DNA of 64,000 nucleotides, from assembly GCF_024198235.1 (NCBI RefSeq), contig NZ_JAKCFB010000014.1, positions 124,001 through 188,000 on the forward strand, written 5' to 3'. Below are positions 34,212 through 42,834 of the stretch, piece after piece. This stretch comes from Myxococcus dinghuensis (lineage in GTDB: Bacteria; Myxococcota; Myxococcia; Myxococcales; Myxococcaceae). The notes beneath the pieces are model-generated. The model searched no databases. It saw only the letters and a program-made list of their open reading frames with translations, and was not told the DNA's origin. A program made the position numbers and the translations under genes. Positions within the stretch are counted from its first letter, which is position 1, and each line of letters opens with the position of its first letter.

Positions 34212-34422
34212 GCCCCATCGTAACCGCGCGCTGTGTCATGCGGTCAATCCGGGTTCCGCTCGTCGTATGGGTCGGCGGCCGTCGTGGTGGGAAATACCCA
34301 GGGGGGCCGGGGGTTGACAGGAGGTGTCGGGGGACCGACGACGACCTGCCTCCACGCTTCCCCGGTGGAGCCGGTTGGCTATGCTGCCCCGCCCTTTTCC
34401 GCTCCGCCCCGAGGTGATTCGC

Positions 34423-36078
34423 GTGATCAACGCCACTGCCCGCGTCCCGGCTCCGAAGAACGAGCCCATCCTTTCCTACGCACCCGGTACCCCCGAGCGC
34501 CGCGAGCTGCAGGCCGCGCTCAAGCGCATGAGCGGCGAGCAGATCGACATCCCGCTCATCATCGGCGGCAAGTACGTGCGCACGGGCAAGACGGACACCG
34601 TGCGCATGCCGCACGACCACTCGCACGTGCTGGCCACGCTGCACGAGGCGGACGCCAGCCACGTGGAGCAGGCCATCCAGTCCGCCCTGTCCGTCAAGGA
34701 CGAGTGGGCGCGCATGTCCTTCGCGTCGCGCGCGGCCATCTTCCTGCGCGCCGCGGAGCTGCTCGCCACCCGCTACCGCCCCATCATCAACGCCGCCACC
34801 ATGCTGGGTCAGTCGAAGACGGCCCACCAGGCGGAGATCGACGCGGTGTGCGAGGCCGTCGACTTCCTGCGCTACAACGTCCACTACGCCGAGCAGATCC
34901 TCGCCATCCAGCCGGAGTCCCCGGCGCAGACGTGGAACCTGCTGGACTACCGCCCGCTGGACGGCTTCGTGCTCGCGGTGGCGCCGTTCAACTTCACCTC
35001 CATCGCGATGAACCTGTGCACCGCGCCCGCCATCATGGGCAACGTGGTGGTGTTCAAGCCGTCGTCCACGGCGGCGCTGAGCGCGTGGTACGTCATGCAG
35101 GTGCTGCGCGAGGCGGGCCTGCCGGACGGCGTCATCAACATGCTCAACGGCGACGGGCCCACGGTGGGCAACCCCGCCATGGCCAGCCCGGACCTGGGCG
35201 GCATCCACTTCACCGGCTCCACCCCCACCTTCAACACCATGTGGAAGACGGTGGGTGAGAACATCGGCCGCTACAAGCAGTACCCGCGGCTGGTGGGCGA
35301 GACGGGCGGCAAGGACTTCATCGTCGCGCACCCCTCCGCGTCCGAGGACCTGGAGGCGCTGGCGGTGGCCATCGTCCGGGGCAGCTTCGAGTACCAGGGC
35401 CAGAAGTGCTCGGCGGCCAGCCGCGTGTACATCCCCGAGTCGATGTGGCCCCGGCTCAAGGAGCGCGTCCAGGCGCTCGTCGCGGACATCCGCATGGGCG
35501 ACGTGGCGGACTTCCGCAACTTCATGGGCGCGGTCATCGACGAGAAGTCCTTCAAGAAGGTCTCCTCGTACATCGACCTGGCGAAGCAGGGCGGCGAGGC
35601 GAGCATCGTCGCCGGCGGCGACACGGACCGCAGCAAGGGCTGGTTCGTGAAGCCCACGGTGGTGCAGGTGACCAACCCGCGCCACCGCATCCTGCGCGAG
35701 GAGATCTTCGCGCCGCTGGTGGGCGCGTACGTGTACCCGGATGCGAAGTACGTGGAGACGCTGCGCGAGGTGGACCAGAGCGCGACGTACGCGCTGACCG
35801 GCGCGGTGTTCGCCCGCGACCGCAAGGCCATCGACACGGCGCTGACGGAGCTGCGGCACGCGGCGGGCAACATCTACATCAACGACAAGCCCACCGGCGC
35901 GGTGGTGGGCCAGCAGCCCTTCGGCGGGTCGCGAGCGTCCGGCACCAACGACAAGGCCGGTTCGCTGTTCAACATCATCCGCTGGACGAGCCCGCGCACC
36001 ATCAAGGAGAACTTCGTTCCCCCCGTGAAGGTGCCCTACCCGTTCATGGACAGCGACCCCCACGATGGGGGTATCTAG
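34423..36078 (+). CDS. pruA: L-glutamate gamma-semialdehyde (1-pyrroline-5-carboxylate) dehydrogenase
   Basis: A 551-residue aldehyde dehydrogenase that converts glutamate semialdehyde to glutamate, the last step of proline breakdown. Seen: PFNFTSIAMN, VVFKPSSTAALS, the Glu motif LVGETGGKD, the catalytic Cys in YQGQKCSAASR and IYINDKPTGAVVGQQPFGG, which is characteristic of P5CDH. GTG 34423 is preceded by GAGGTGA; an in-frame upstream extension is not protein-like. Proline dehydrogenase is not next to it. It is divergent from the urate operon. Confidence 0.93.
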   Translation: MINATARVPAPKNEPILSYAPGTPERRELQAALKRMSGEQIDIPLIIGGKYVRTGKTDTVRMPHDHSHVLATLHEADASHVEQAIQSALSVKDEWARMSFASRAAIFLRAAELLATRYRPIINAATMLGQSKTAHQAEIDAVCEAVDFLRYNVHYAEQILAIQPESPAQTWNLLDYRPLDGFVLAVAPFNFTSIAMNLCTAPAIMGNVVVFKPSSTAALSAWYVMQVLREAGLPDGVINMLNGDGPTVGNPAMASPDLGGIHFTGSTPTFNTMWKTVGENIGRYKQYPRLVGETGGKDFIVAHPSASEDLEALAVAIVRGSFEYQGQKCSAASRVYIPESMWPRLKERVQALVADIRMGDVADFRNFMGAVIDEKSFKKVSSYIDLAKQGGEASIVAGGDTDRSKGWFVKPTVVQVTNPRHRILREEIFAPLVGAYVYPDAKYVETLREVDQSATYALTGAVFARDRKAIDTALTELRHAAGNIYINDKPTGAVVGQQPFGGSRASGTNDKAGSLFNIIRWTSPRTIKENFVPPVKVPYPFMDSDPHDGGI

Positions 36079-36084
36079 GCTCGC

Positions 36085-36933
36085 ATGAGCCGAGCATTCC
36101 CCGGCATCGCCGGGTTGGAGACGTACTCGCTGAAGGGTGACGACTGCTGCGTGGAGGTGATTCCTTCACGCGGCGCGCTCGTCACGAGCTTCCAGGTGGG
36201 GGACGAGGACCTCCTCTACCTGGACGCGGCCACCGTGGCGGACCCGGCGAAGAACGTGCGCGGGGGCATCCCCGTGCTGTTCCCCATCGCCGGGCCGCTG
36301 CCCGGGGACACCTACGTCGCGCAGCGTGAGTCCTACACGCTGCCGCAGCACGGCTTCGCGCGGCGCATGGCGTGGGCCGTGCGTCAGGCGGAGGACTCGC
36401 TGCTGGTGCTGGGGCTGAAGTCCCGGCCGGAGACGCTGCGGGTCTTCCCGTTCGAGTTCGACGCCCAGCTCACCTTCTCGCTCGCGGGCCGGCGGTTGAC
36501 GGTCGCGTTCGACCTGCAGAACCCCGGCTTCCGCCCCGTGCCCGTCCACCTGGGCTTCCATCCGTACTTCCGCGTCCCCGACGCCGCGAAGGCCGAATCG
36601 AAGGTGGAGACGGACGCGACACACGCCTGGGACAACGTGGCGAAGCACGAGGTGCCCGTCACCCGGCTGGACCTGACGGAGGCCGAGGTGGACCTGCACC
36701 TGCGGGACCACTCGCGGCCGGGGACGCTCCTGGCCCGCGGACCGGGGCTGCGCCCCATCAAGCTGTCCTGGAGCCCGGAGTTCCGGACGATGGTGGTGTG
36801 GACGCTGCGCGGGAAGGACTTCGTCTGCGTGGAGCCGTGGACGGCCGCGGCCGGGGCGCTCGCCACCGGCGAGGGGTTGCTCCACGTGCCTCCCGACGAG
36901 CGGCTGTCGCTCGAGTTCGACATCGAGGTGTGA
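36085..36933 (+). CDS. aldose 1-epimerase family protein
   Basis: A 282-residue mutarotase-fold protein starting six bases after pruA, probably cotranscribed. Family motifs: RGGIPVLFPIAGPL, QHGFARRMAW, PVHLGFHPYF (His) and CVEPWTA with the catalytic Glu. The size and the HGFAR motif are closer to YeaD-like hexose-6-phosphate epimerases than to GalM. The sugar substrate is unknown and the link with P5C dehydrogenase may be fortuitous. Confidence 0.88.
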   Translation: MSRAFPGIAGLETYSLKGDDCCVEVIPSRGALVTSFQVGDEDLLYLDAATVADPAKNVRGGIPVLFPIAGPLPGDTYVAQRESYTLPQHGFARRMAWAVRQAEDSLLVLGLKSRPETLRVFPFEFDAQLTFSLAGRRLTVAFDLQNPGFRPVPVHLGFHPYFRVPDAAKAESKVETDATHAWDNVAKHEVPVTRLDLTEAEVDLHLRDHSRPGTLLARGPGLRPIKLSWSPEFRTMVVWTLRGKDFVCVEPWTAAAGALATGEGLLHVPPDERLSLEFDIEV

Positions 36934-37109
36934 ACGACGAGGCAAGGGAGAGGGACCCGCCCTCGTATCGGTGTGACACACAGGGCGCCCAGCGCCTTTC
37001 CTCAGCATGAACTACTGAGGACGGCACGACACGTCAGACCAAGTGTCTTACCCGGCCCTACGGTCGTGCCATCCCCCAAGCTCAGCGAGCCTGACTCAAT
37101 GACGAGAGA

Positions 37110-37379
37110 TCAGGGGAAACCAGAGTCGACGCAGGTCTCGGGGCAAATCTCGCGACACTCGACGATGGCATCCGCGCGCTGAGGAAAGACGCCGCTGCAT
37201 CCCGGCGACTCATAGGTCCAAGTGTAGTTCAGGGACACGCACTTGAGGGTGCCGTAGGAGCACAGGGTGGACTCCCCCGTCTCCAACTCCGCCTCTCGCG
37301 GCTCCTCTGGCATGGGGCCGCACGCAACAACACCAAACGAGAAAGCCATACACACAAGCACACTCTTCAAGCTGTTCAC
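37110..37379 (-). CDS. small Cys-rich lipoprotein
   Basis: An 89-residue lipoprotein. The start is GTG 37379, because AGAGGAG lies about six bases upstream and the product then begins with a short signal (NSLKSVLVCMAFSFGVVACG, lipobox VVAC). The mature part has a Pro/Glu-rich linker and six Cys (LCSYGTLKC, PGCSG, ECREICPETC), suggesting a disulfide-stabilised surface protein. No family recognised. GC content is lower than that of flanking genes, pointing to recent acquisition or relaxed selection. Confidence 0.65.
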   Translation of the reverse strand: MNSLKSVLVCMAFSFGVVACGPMPEEPREAELETGESTLCSYGTLKCVSLNYTWTYESPGCSGVFPQRADAIVECREICPETCVDSGFP

Positions 37380-38040
37380 CGAGACTCCTCTCATTGGCCT
37401 CATCAAAGAGGCATCAACTCAATACCACTCAAAACAAAACACACCAAGCAGAATATGAAAAAACCACACACCTCGACTAATCCGCGCACATCAAATCCGC
37501 CCAGGACAAGGCGCTAAAGTCTTCACCATCACCGGGGCCTTTTTGATGACGCCTCTCCTCATTTCCGCCTGACGTGGCTCCGTGCACGAAGACAAGCATT
37601 CACTCTGCGTGCCACCCAGACCTGAGGTCTCCACGCCCGCCCAAACCTTATCGATTGGCAAACCAAGAGAATCGGATTGACGCTTCCGCAGCGGCAGATA
37701 ACTGAGGTGCGAGCCCTGGCATAACGACAGCAGTTGCTCCGCCCCGCGGCTCCAAAGAGTGGATCCGATCGTCCCAGCCGGCAGAACCTCGCCTGCTTTC
37801 CTGACACGCCGTCGCGAGCGGAAAAGAACGCTTCCAGTCACCGCAAGCCGCATCGAAGCCGAGCACAGACAGCCCCGATCGTTGTTGCCATGCCCAGGAG
37901 ATGCCCCAGCCAGAACGACGCTTCCCCTGTTCAGGTGGGCCTCGAGCCGCGATGCTCAACAGGACGGCACGCTCCATGCACCGTCGGATCATGTTTTCCG
38001 TTTGAGGTCCCGTTCGCTAGCCTCCTACCCACCCACAACC
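37380..38040. other. AT-richer 660-bp region, promoter of the lipoprotein and possible gene remnant
   Basis: Sequence from about 37400 to 37480 is strikingly AT-rich for this genome (long A/C-rich runs such as AATATGAAAAAACC), and the rest has mixed composition with weak codon bias. The 5' end must hold the lipoprotein promoter. Minus-strand open frames at 37491-37853 are described separately. No RNA gene is recognised. Confidence 0.5.
37491..37853 (-). pseudogene. possible remnant of a secreted Cys-containing protein
   Basis: A 120-codon frame has protein-like stretches (PAGTIGSTLWSRGAEQLLSL, then DKVWAGVETSGLGGTQSECL) that resemble part of a secreted lectin-like domain, but it starts with a non-protein-like arginine run and has no signal peptide or ribosome site. 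A second overlapping frame (37648-37992) also has short plausible segments (FDAACGDWKRSF). This looks like a decayed, frameshifted gene. It might instead be a real short gene with atypical codon use. Confidence 0.3.
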
Positions 38041-38958
38041 TCATCTCTGGCCGGCCTCCAGCAACGCCTTCAGCTCCGCCCTCAACCACTGGCTGCGCGG
38101 CTCGGCGTCCACGGCCCGGTGCCAGTAGACGTGCAGCTCCAGCGGCGGCAGCGCCAGGGGCATGGCGGACAGGTGGTTGCCGAGGACCGCGTTGATCTCC
38201 TCCGCGCGCCGCCGGGGCATGGTCAACAGCAGGTCCGAGTCCGAGACGATGCGGCACGCGGCTTCATAGTGCTGGCAGCGCACCACCACCTCGCGCTGGT
38301 AGCCCAGGCGGCTGAGCACCAGGTCCTCCACCGCCAACCCCGTCCGGCGGGAGGAGACGGTGACGTGCCGCGCGGCCATGTACGCGGCCACGTCCAGCTT
38401 CCGCCGGCGCCGGCTCACCACGCAGAACCCGTCCTGGATGAGCGGCGCGTGCCGCAGCGCCGCGCCCGTGGGCTGCTCCACGTCGATGGCCAGGTCCAGC
38501 CGGCCCGACGCCAGGTCCCGCTCCAGCCGCGGCCGGTCCAACCGGACGCTGCTGACGCGCGCCTGGGGGCTCGTCTCCCGGAAGCGCAGCACGAGCCGGG
38601 ACAACACGGACGGCTCCAGCACGTCGTTCATCGCCACCGTGAAGGTGCCCACGTCCCTGCCAGGGTCGAAGACGCGCGTGTGGTGCAGCGCCTGTTGCAG
38701 GAGCGCCAGCGCCTCGCGAATCTCCGGCGCCAGCCGGTCCGCCAACGGCGTGGGCGCCACCCCCCTCCCCCGGCGCACGAACAGCGGCGAGCCCAGCTGC
38801 TCCCGCAGCCGCGCCAGCGCGTGGCTCACCGCCGACTGGCTCAGGAACAACACCTCCGCCGCGCGCGTGAGGTTGCGCTCCCGATAGACGACGTCGAACA
38901 CCCGGAAGAGGTTGAGGTCCGGCGCGGGCTTCGGCGTCGAATCATGAACTGGCTTCAT
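38041..38958 (-). CDS. LysR-family transcriptional regulator
   Basis: A 305-residue LysR-type protein. The N-terminal HTH (LNLFRVFDVVYRERNLTRAA, VLFLSQSAVSHALARLREQ) and co-inducer domain (about 100-300) are typical of the NodD/NahR/LinR branch, which starts with DLNLFRVFD. ATG 38956-38958 lies inside a perfect inverted repeat. It is divergent from the acyl-CoA dehydrogenase operon (80 bases between starts) and is its probable regulator, with the usual autoregulation of LysR genes. Confidence 0.92.
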   Translation of the reverse strand: MKPVHDSTPKPAPDLNLFRVFDVVYRERNLTRAAEVLFLSQSAVSHALARLREQLGSPLFVRRGRGVAPTPLADRLAPEIREALALLQQALHHTRVFDPGRDVGTFTVAMNDVLEPSVLSRLVLRFRETSPQARVSSVRLDRPRLERDLASGRLDLAIDVEQPTGAALRHAPLIQDGFCVVSRRRRKLDVAAYMAARHVTVSSRRTGLAVEDLVLSRLGYQREVVVRCQHYEAACRIVSDSDLLLTMPRRRAEEINAVLGNHLSAMPLALPPLELHVYWHRAVDAEPRSQWLRAELKALLEAGQR

Positions 38959-38960
38959 GA
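38942..38960. promoter_or_regulatory. perfect inverted repeat over the lysR start (candidate LysR box)
   Basis: TCATGAA (38942-38948) and TTCATGA (38954-38960) are perfect arms around a 5-base centre, containing a T-N11-A core. It covers the regulator's start codon. A partly overlapping dyad TCATG-N6-CATGA follows (38955-38970). LysR proteins bind such dyads near divergent promoters; here occupancy would repress lysR directly. Confidence 0.5.
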
Positions 38961-39038
38961 CGACACATGACCAACATTCAGTGGATTCATCAACAGGCGG
39001 GTGCCAAGGATGAGGCCTCACGCCGAGGAGGAAAAGCC

Positions 39039-40274
39039 GTGGACTTCGAGCCGAGCGCCAGAAGCAAGGACTACCTGGAGCGCGTGAAGCGCTTCATGCG
39101 CGAGCACGTCGAGCCCAACGAGGCGCGCTACCACCAGGAGGTGTTCGAGAGCGCCCGCGCCGGTGACTGGAAGACGTGGCCGGTCTCCTCCGTGATGGAG
39201 GAGCTCAAGGCCAAGGCCCGCGCGCAGGGGCTGTGGAACCTCTTCCTCCCCGACGAGAAGCTGGCCCCGGGCCTGTCCACGCTGGAGTACGCCCCCATCG
39301 CCGAGGAGACGGGGCGCAGCCTCATGGCCCCCGAGGTCTTCAACTGCAACGCCCCGGACACCGGCAACATGGAGGTGCTCTGGAAGTACGGCACGGAGGC
39401 GCAGAAGAAGCGCTGGCTCGAGCCGCTGCTCGCCGGCGACATCCGCTCCGTCTTCTGCATGACCGAGCCCGGCGTCGCGTCCTCCGACGCCACCAACATG
39501 GAGGCCACCGCCGTCGTCGACGGCAACGAGGTCGTGCTCAACGGCTCCAAGTGGTGGACCACCGGCCTGGGCCACCCCAAGGCCCGCATCGCCATCTTCA
39601 TGGCGCGCACGCCCGACACCGGCGCCGACCGCCACCACCAGCACTCCATGGTGCTCGTCCCCCTGGACACGCCGGGCGTCTCCATCAAGCGCATGCTCCC
39701 CGTCTTCGGCGAGTACGACGCGCCCCACGGCCACGGCGAGGTCCACTTCACCGACGTGCGCGTGCCCACGTCCAACATCATCGGCGGGCCGGGCATGGGC
39801 TTCGAGATCGCCCAGGGCCGCCTGGGCCCCGGCCGCATCCACCACTGCATGCGCTGCATCGGCGCGTCGGAGCGCGCGCTGGAGCTGATGATCGACCGCG
39901 GCATGAACCGCACCGCCTTCGGCAAGCCGCTCATGAACCTGGGCGGCAACCGCGAGCGCGTGGCCGAGGCCCGCATCGCCATCGACCAGGCGCGCCTGCT
40001 CACCCTCTTCGCCGCGTGGAAGATGGACGAGGTCGGCCCCCTGGGCGCGATGACCGAGATCTCCGCCATCAAGGTCGTGGCCCCCAGCGTCCTCCAGCGC
40101 ATCGTGGATGACGCCATCCAGTTGCACGGCGGTGCGGGCGTCTCCAACGACTTCCCGCTGGCGGCCTTCTTCGGTCAGGCGCGCACGCTGCGCCTGGCGG
40201 ACGGCCCGGACGAGGTCCACAAGGGCGTCATCGCGCGCATCGAGCTGGGCAAGCGCGGCTTCTCCAAGAGGTGA
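39039..40274 (+). CDS. acyl-CoA dehydrogenase (ACAD10/11-like)
   Basis: A 411-residue flavin-dependent dehydrogenase: DFEPSARSKDYLERVKRFM N-terminus, MTEPGVASSDATNM, NGSKWWTTG, and the C-terminal QLHGGAGVSNDFPLA and FGKPLMNLGGNRERVAEARI motifs. The family fold and sequence style (WWTTGLGHPKARIAIFM) match ACAD10/ACAD11 rather than the short-chain enzymes. GTG 39039 is preceded by GAGGAGG seven bases upstream. First gene of a four-gene operon with a kinase-like protein, as in ACAD10/11 fusions and the Pseudomonas levulinate cluster, where 4-hydroxyacyl-CoA is phosphorylated and rearranged. Confidence 0.92.
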   Translation: MDFEPSARSKDYLERVKRFMREHVEPNEARYHQEVFESARAGDWKTWPVSSVMEELKAKARAQGLWNLFLPDEKLAPGLSTLEYAPIAEETGRSLMAPEVFNCNAPDTGNMEVLWKYGTEAQKKRWLEPLLAGDIRSVFCMTEPGVASSDATNMEATAVVDGNEVVLNGSKWWTTGLGHPKARIAIFMARTPDTGADRHHQHSMVLVPLDTPGVSIKRMLPVFGEYDAPHGHGEVHFTDVRVPTSNIIGGPGMGFEIAQGRLGPGRIHHCMRCIGASERALELMIDRGMNRTAFGKPLMNLGGNRERVAEARIAIDQARLLTLFAAWKMDEVGPLGAMTEISAIKVVAPSVLQRIVDDAIQLHGGAGVSNDFPLAAFFGQARTLRLADGPDEVHKGVIARIELGKRGFSKR

Positions 40275-40285
40275 AATCCCCGACC

Positions 40286-41377
40286 ATGGCCACCCACGCC
40301 CCCAAGCCGCCGTCCCCCGCCCACGATGCCTCGGGCTCCGTCCGCTCCGGCGAGGAGCTGGACGCCGCCGCCGTCGACCGCTGGCTGAAGCAGCAGGTGT
40401 CCACGCTGGAGGGACTGCCCACGGTGACACAGTACTCGGGCGGCGCGTCCAACTGGACCTACCGCCTCAAGTACCCCAAGCGCGACCTCATCCTCCGCCG
40501 CCCGCCCGCGGGCACCAAGGCGAAGTCCGCCCACGACATGGCGCGCGAGTACCGCGTGCAGAAGGCGCTCAAGCCCGCCTATCCCCGCGTGCCGGAGATG
40601 GTGGCGCTCTGCCAGGACCCGGCCGTCATCGGCTGCGACTTCTACGTCATGGAGCGCATCGACGGCCTCATCCCCCGCGCCAACATGCCCAAGGGGATGA
40701 ACCTGGACCGCACCCACACGCGCCAGCTGTGCGTCAACGTCGTCGACAAGCTGCTGGAGCTGCACGCGGTGGACGCGGCGAAGGTGGGGCTCACCACGCT
40801 GGGCAAGGGCCCGGGCTATCCGCGCCGCCAGGTGGAGGGCTGGTCGGACCGCTACGAGAAGGCGCGCACGTGGAACGTGCCCAGCTTCCGGTACGTGCGC
40901 GACTGGCTCCAGGAGCACATCCCCCAGGACATCGCCACGTGTGTCATCCACAACGACTGGCGCTTCGACAACGTGGTGTTGGATCCAGAGGACCCCACGC
41001 AGGTCATCGGCGTGCTGGACTGGGAGATGGCCACGCTCGGCGACCCGCTCATGGACCTGGGCAGCGCCCTGGCCTACTGGGTCCAGGCCGACGACGACTT
41101 CTTCTTCCGCGCCACGCGCCGCCAGCCCACGCACGTGCCGGGCATGCTCACCCGCCAGGAGGTGGTGGACTACTACCTCCAGCGCTCCGGCCTGAAGCCC
41201 GACGACTGGACCTTCTACGAGGTCTTCGGAATCTTCCGGCTCGCCGGCATCATCCAGCAGATCTACTACCGCTATCACCACAAGCAGACGCGCAACCCGG
41301 CGTTCAAGAACTTCTGGTCGCTGGTGACGTACTTCGACTGGCGCTGCCGGCGCATCATCCGCAAGGGGAAGCGCTGA
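40286..41377 (+). CDS. APH-fold phosphotransferase, candidate 4-hydroxyacyl-CoA kinase
   Basis: A 363-residue kinase-like protein of the aminoglycoside-phosphotransferase superfamily. Seen: QYSGGASNWTYRL and DLILRRPP with the ATP Lys region, the catalytic VIHNDWRFDNVVLD (Asp in HND) and the metal site GVLDWEMATLGDPLMDLG. This subgroup occurs fused to or beside acyl-CoA dehydrogenases (ACAD10/11, LvaA), where it phosphorylates 4-hydroxyacyl-CoA; it is unlikely to be a resistance enzyme. ATG 40286 lies 12 bases after the preceding gene's stop; GTG 40271, overlapping that stop, is an alternative. Confidence 0.88.
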   Translation: MATHAPKPPSPAHDASGSVRSGEELDAAAVDRWLKQQVSTLEGLPTVTQYSGGASNWTYRLKYPKRDLILRRPPAGTKAKSAHDMAREYRVQKALKPAYPRVPEMVALCQDPAVIGCDFYVMERIDGLIPRANMPKGMNLDRTHTRQLCVNVVDKLLELHAVDAAKVGLTTLGKGPGYPRRQVEGWSDRYEKARTWNVPSFRYVRDWLQEHIPQDIATCVIHNDWRFDNVVLDPEDPTQVIGVLDWEMATLGDPLMDLGSALAYWVQADDDFFFRATRRQPTHVPGMLTRQEVVDYYLQRSGLKPDDWTFYEVFGIFRLAGIIQQIYYRYHHKQTRNPAFKNFWSLVTYFDWRCRRIIRKGKR

Positions 41378-42069
41378 TGGGGGCGCTGTACTTCATCCGC
41401 CACGGCCAGGCGTCCTTCGGCGCGGAGGACTACGACCAGCTCTCCGAGCGCGGCTTCGTCCAGGCGCGCGTGCTCGGCGAGTCGCTGCGCGCCCGGCTGC
41501 CGAAGGTGGACGCGGTGGTGACCGGGACGATGCGCCGGCACCAGCAGACGGCGGAGTCCTGTCTGGCGGGCCTGGGCCTGGACCTGCCCCCGCGGCGCAT
41601 GGCGGGCTTCAACGAGTTCGACCACAACGAGCTGGTCGTCAAGCACATGCCCCGCTACGCGAGCCACGCGGCCCTGGTGCAGGACCTCGCCGCCACGCCG
41701 GACCCGCGGCGCACGTTCCAGGAGCTGTTCACCGCGGCGGTGGCGCGCTGGGTGGGTGGTGAACACGACGCCGACTACGTGGAGCCCTGGCCCACGTTCC
41801 AGGCGCGGTGCGTGGGCGCGCTCGACGCGCTCCTCCGGGAGCTGGGCACGTCGAAGACGGCGCTCGTCTTCACCTCCGGCGGCACCATCACCGCCCTCTG
41901 CCAGCACCTCATGCACATCCCCAGCGAGTACGCCTTCCGGCTCAACTGGACGCTGGCCAACTGCGGTATCACCAAGGTCATCTACAGCGAGCGCGGGCGC
42001 TACCTGTCCTCGCTCAACGAGCACGGCCACTTCGAGGGCGCGCACCGCGACCTCATCACCTACCGCTGA
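41377..42069 (+). CDS. histidine phosphatase (PGAM) family protein
   Basis: A 230-residue phosphatase-fold protein. The catalytic RHG is in YFIRHGQASFG, Arg in VVTGTMRRHQQTA, Glu in AGFNEFDHNEL and the second His region in LVFTSGGTITAL; in the last motif the usual second His is replaced by Gly (SGG for SHG), so activity may be altered. TGATG overlap with the preceding gene implies coupling. In this operon it could dephosphorylate pathway intermediates. Confidence 0.85.
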   Translation: MGALYFIRHGQASFGAEDYDQLSERGFVQARVLGESLRARLPKVDAVVTGTMRRHQQTAESCLAGLGLDLPPRRMAGFNEFDHNELVVKHMPRYASHAALVQDLAATPDPRRTFQELFTAAVARWVGGEHDADYVEPWPTFQARCVGALDALLRELGTSKTALVFTSGGTITALCQHLMHIPSEYAFRLNWTLANCGITKVIYSERGRYLSSLNEHGHFEGAHRDLITYR

Positions 42070-42081
42070 GGCACCGGCCCC

Positions 42082-42828
42082 ATGCGAAAGAACATCCTCA
42101 TCACCGGCGCCAGCTCCGGCCTGGGCGAGGGCATGGCGCGCGAGTTCGCCGCCCGGGGCCGCAACCTCGCGCTGTGCGCCCGCCGCACCGACCGGCTGGA
42201 GACGCTGCGCGCCGAGCTGCTCTCGAAGCACCCAGGCATCCAGGTCTCCATCCGGGCCCTGGACGTGAACGACCACGCGCAGGTGTTCCAGGTGTTCGAC
42301 GCCTTCGCCCAGGAGCTGGGGAGCCTGGACCGCGTCATCATCAACGCGGGCGTCGGCGTGGGCAAACGCATCGGCACCGGGCACTTCGCGCTCAACGCGC
42401 AGACGGCACAGACGAACTTCGTCGCCGCCGTCGCGCAGTGCGAGGCGGCCGTGGGAATCCTCCGCAAGCAGGGCCACGGCCACCTGGTGACCATCTCCTC
42501 CATGAGCGCCATGCGGGGCCTGCCGCGCCACCTCACCGTCTACGCGGCGACGAAGGCGGGGCTGGCCACGCTGACCGAGGGCATCCGCGCGGAGCTGCTC
42601 GGCACGCCCATCCGGGTCACGACCCTCTATCCCGGCTACATCCACACGGAGCTGAACGCGGGCGCGAAGAACCTGCCGTTCGCCGTGGACTCGGCCACCG
42701 GCTCGCGCGCGCTGGCGAAGGCCATCGAGAAGGAGCCGAAGACCGCCTACGTCCCCGGGTGGCCATGGGGCGTCGTCGGCTTCCTCCTGCGCAACCTGCC
42801 GCTGAAGCTCGTCGCCCGGATGTCCTGA
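42082..42828 (+). CDS. SDR-family oxidoreductase
   Basis: A 248-residue short-chain dehydrogenase: TGASSGLGEGMA nucleotide site, NAGVG, catalytic Ser in ISSMSA, and YAATK with Tyr and Lys. The C-terminus carries a hydrophobic tail (WPWGVVGFLLRNLPLKLVARM) that may touch membrane. Last gene of the acyl-CoA dehydrogenase operon, 12 bases after the phosphatase. It could reduce or oxidise a keto/hydroxy-acyl intermediate, as LvaD does in levulinate catabolism. Confidence 0.9.
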   Translation: MRKNILITGASSGLGEGMAREFAARGRNLALCARRTDRLETLRAELLSKHPGIQVSIRALDVNDHAQVFQVFDAFAQELGSLDRVIINAGVGVGKRIGTGHFALNAQTAQTNFVAAVAQCEAAVGILRKQGHGHLVTISSMSAMRGLPRHLTVYAATKAGLATLTEGIRAELLGTPIRVTTLYPGYIHTELNAGAKNLPFAVDSATGSRALAKAIEKEPKTAYVPGWPWGVVGFLLRNLPLKLVARMS

Positions 42829-42834
42829 GCGGCT

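Noticed and set aside
37680..37760. Sigma-54 promoter (TGGCAT ... TTGCT)
   Set aside because: The spacing between the two elements is 11 bases, whereas sigma-54 promoters need about 4-5.
40286..41377. Aminoglycoside resistance gene
   Set aside because: The fold is APH-like but the position beside an acyl-CoA dehydrogenase and the LDWEMATLGDPLMDLG type motif fit the ACAD10/11-LvaA kinase group.
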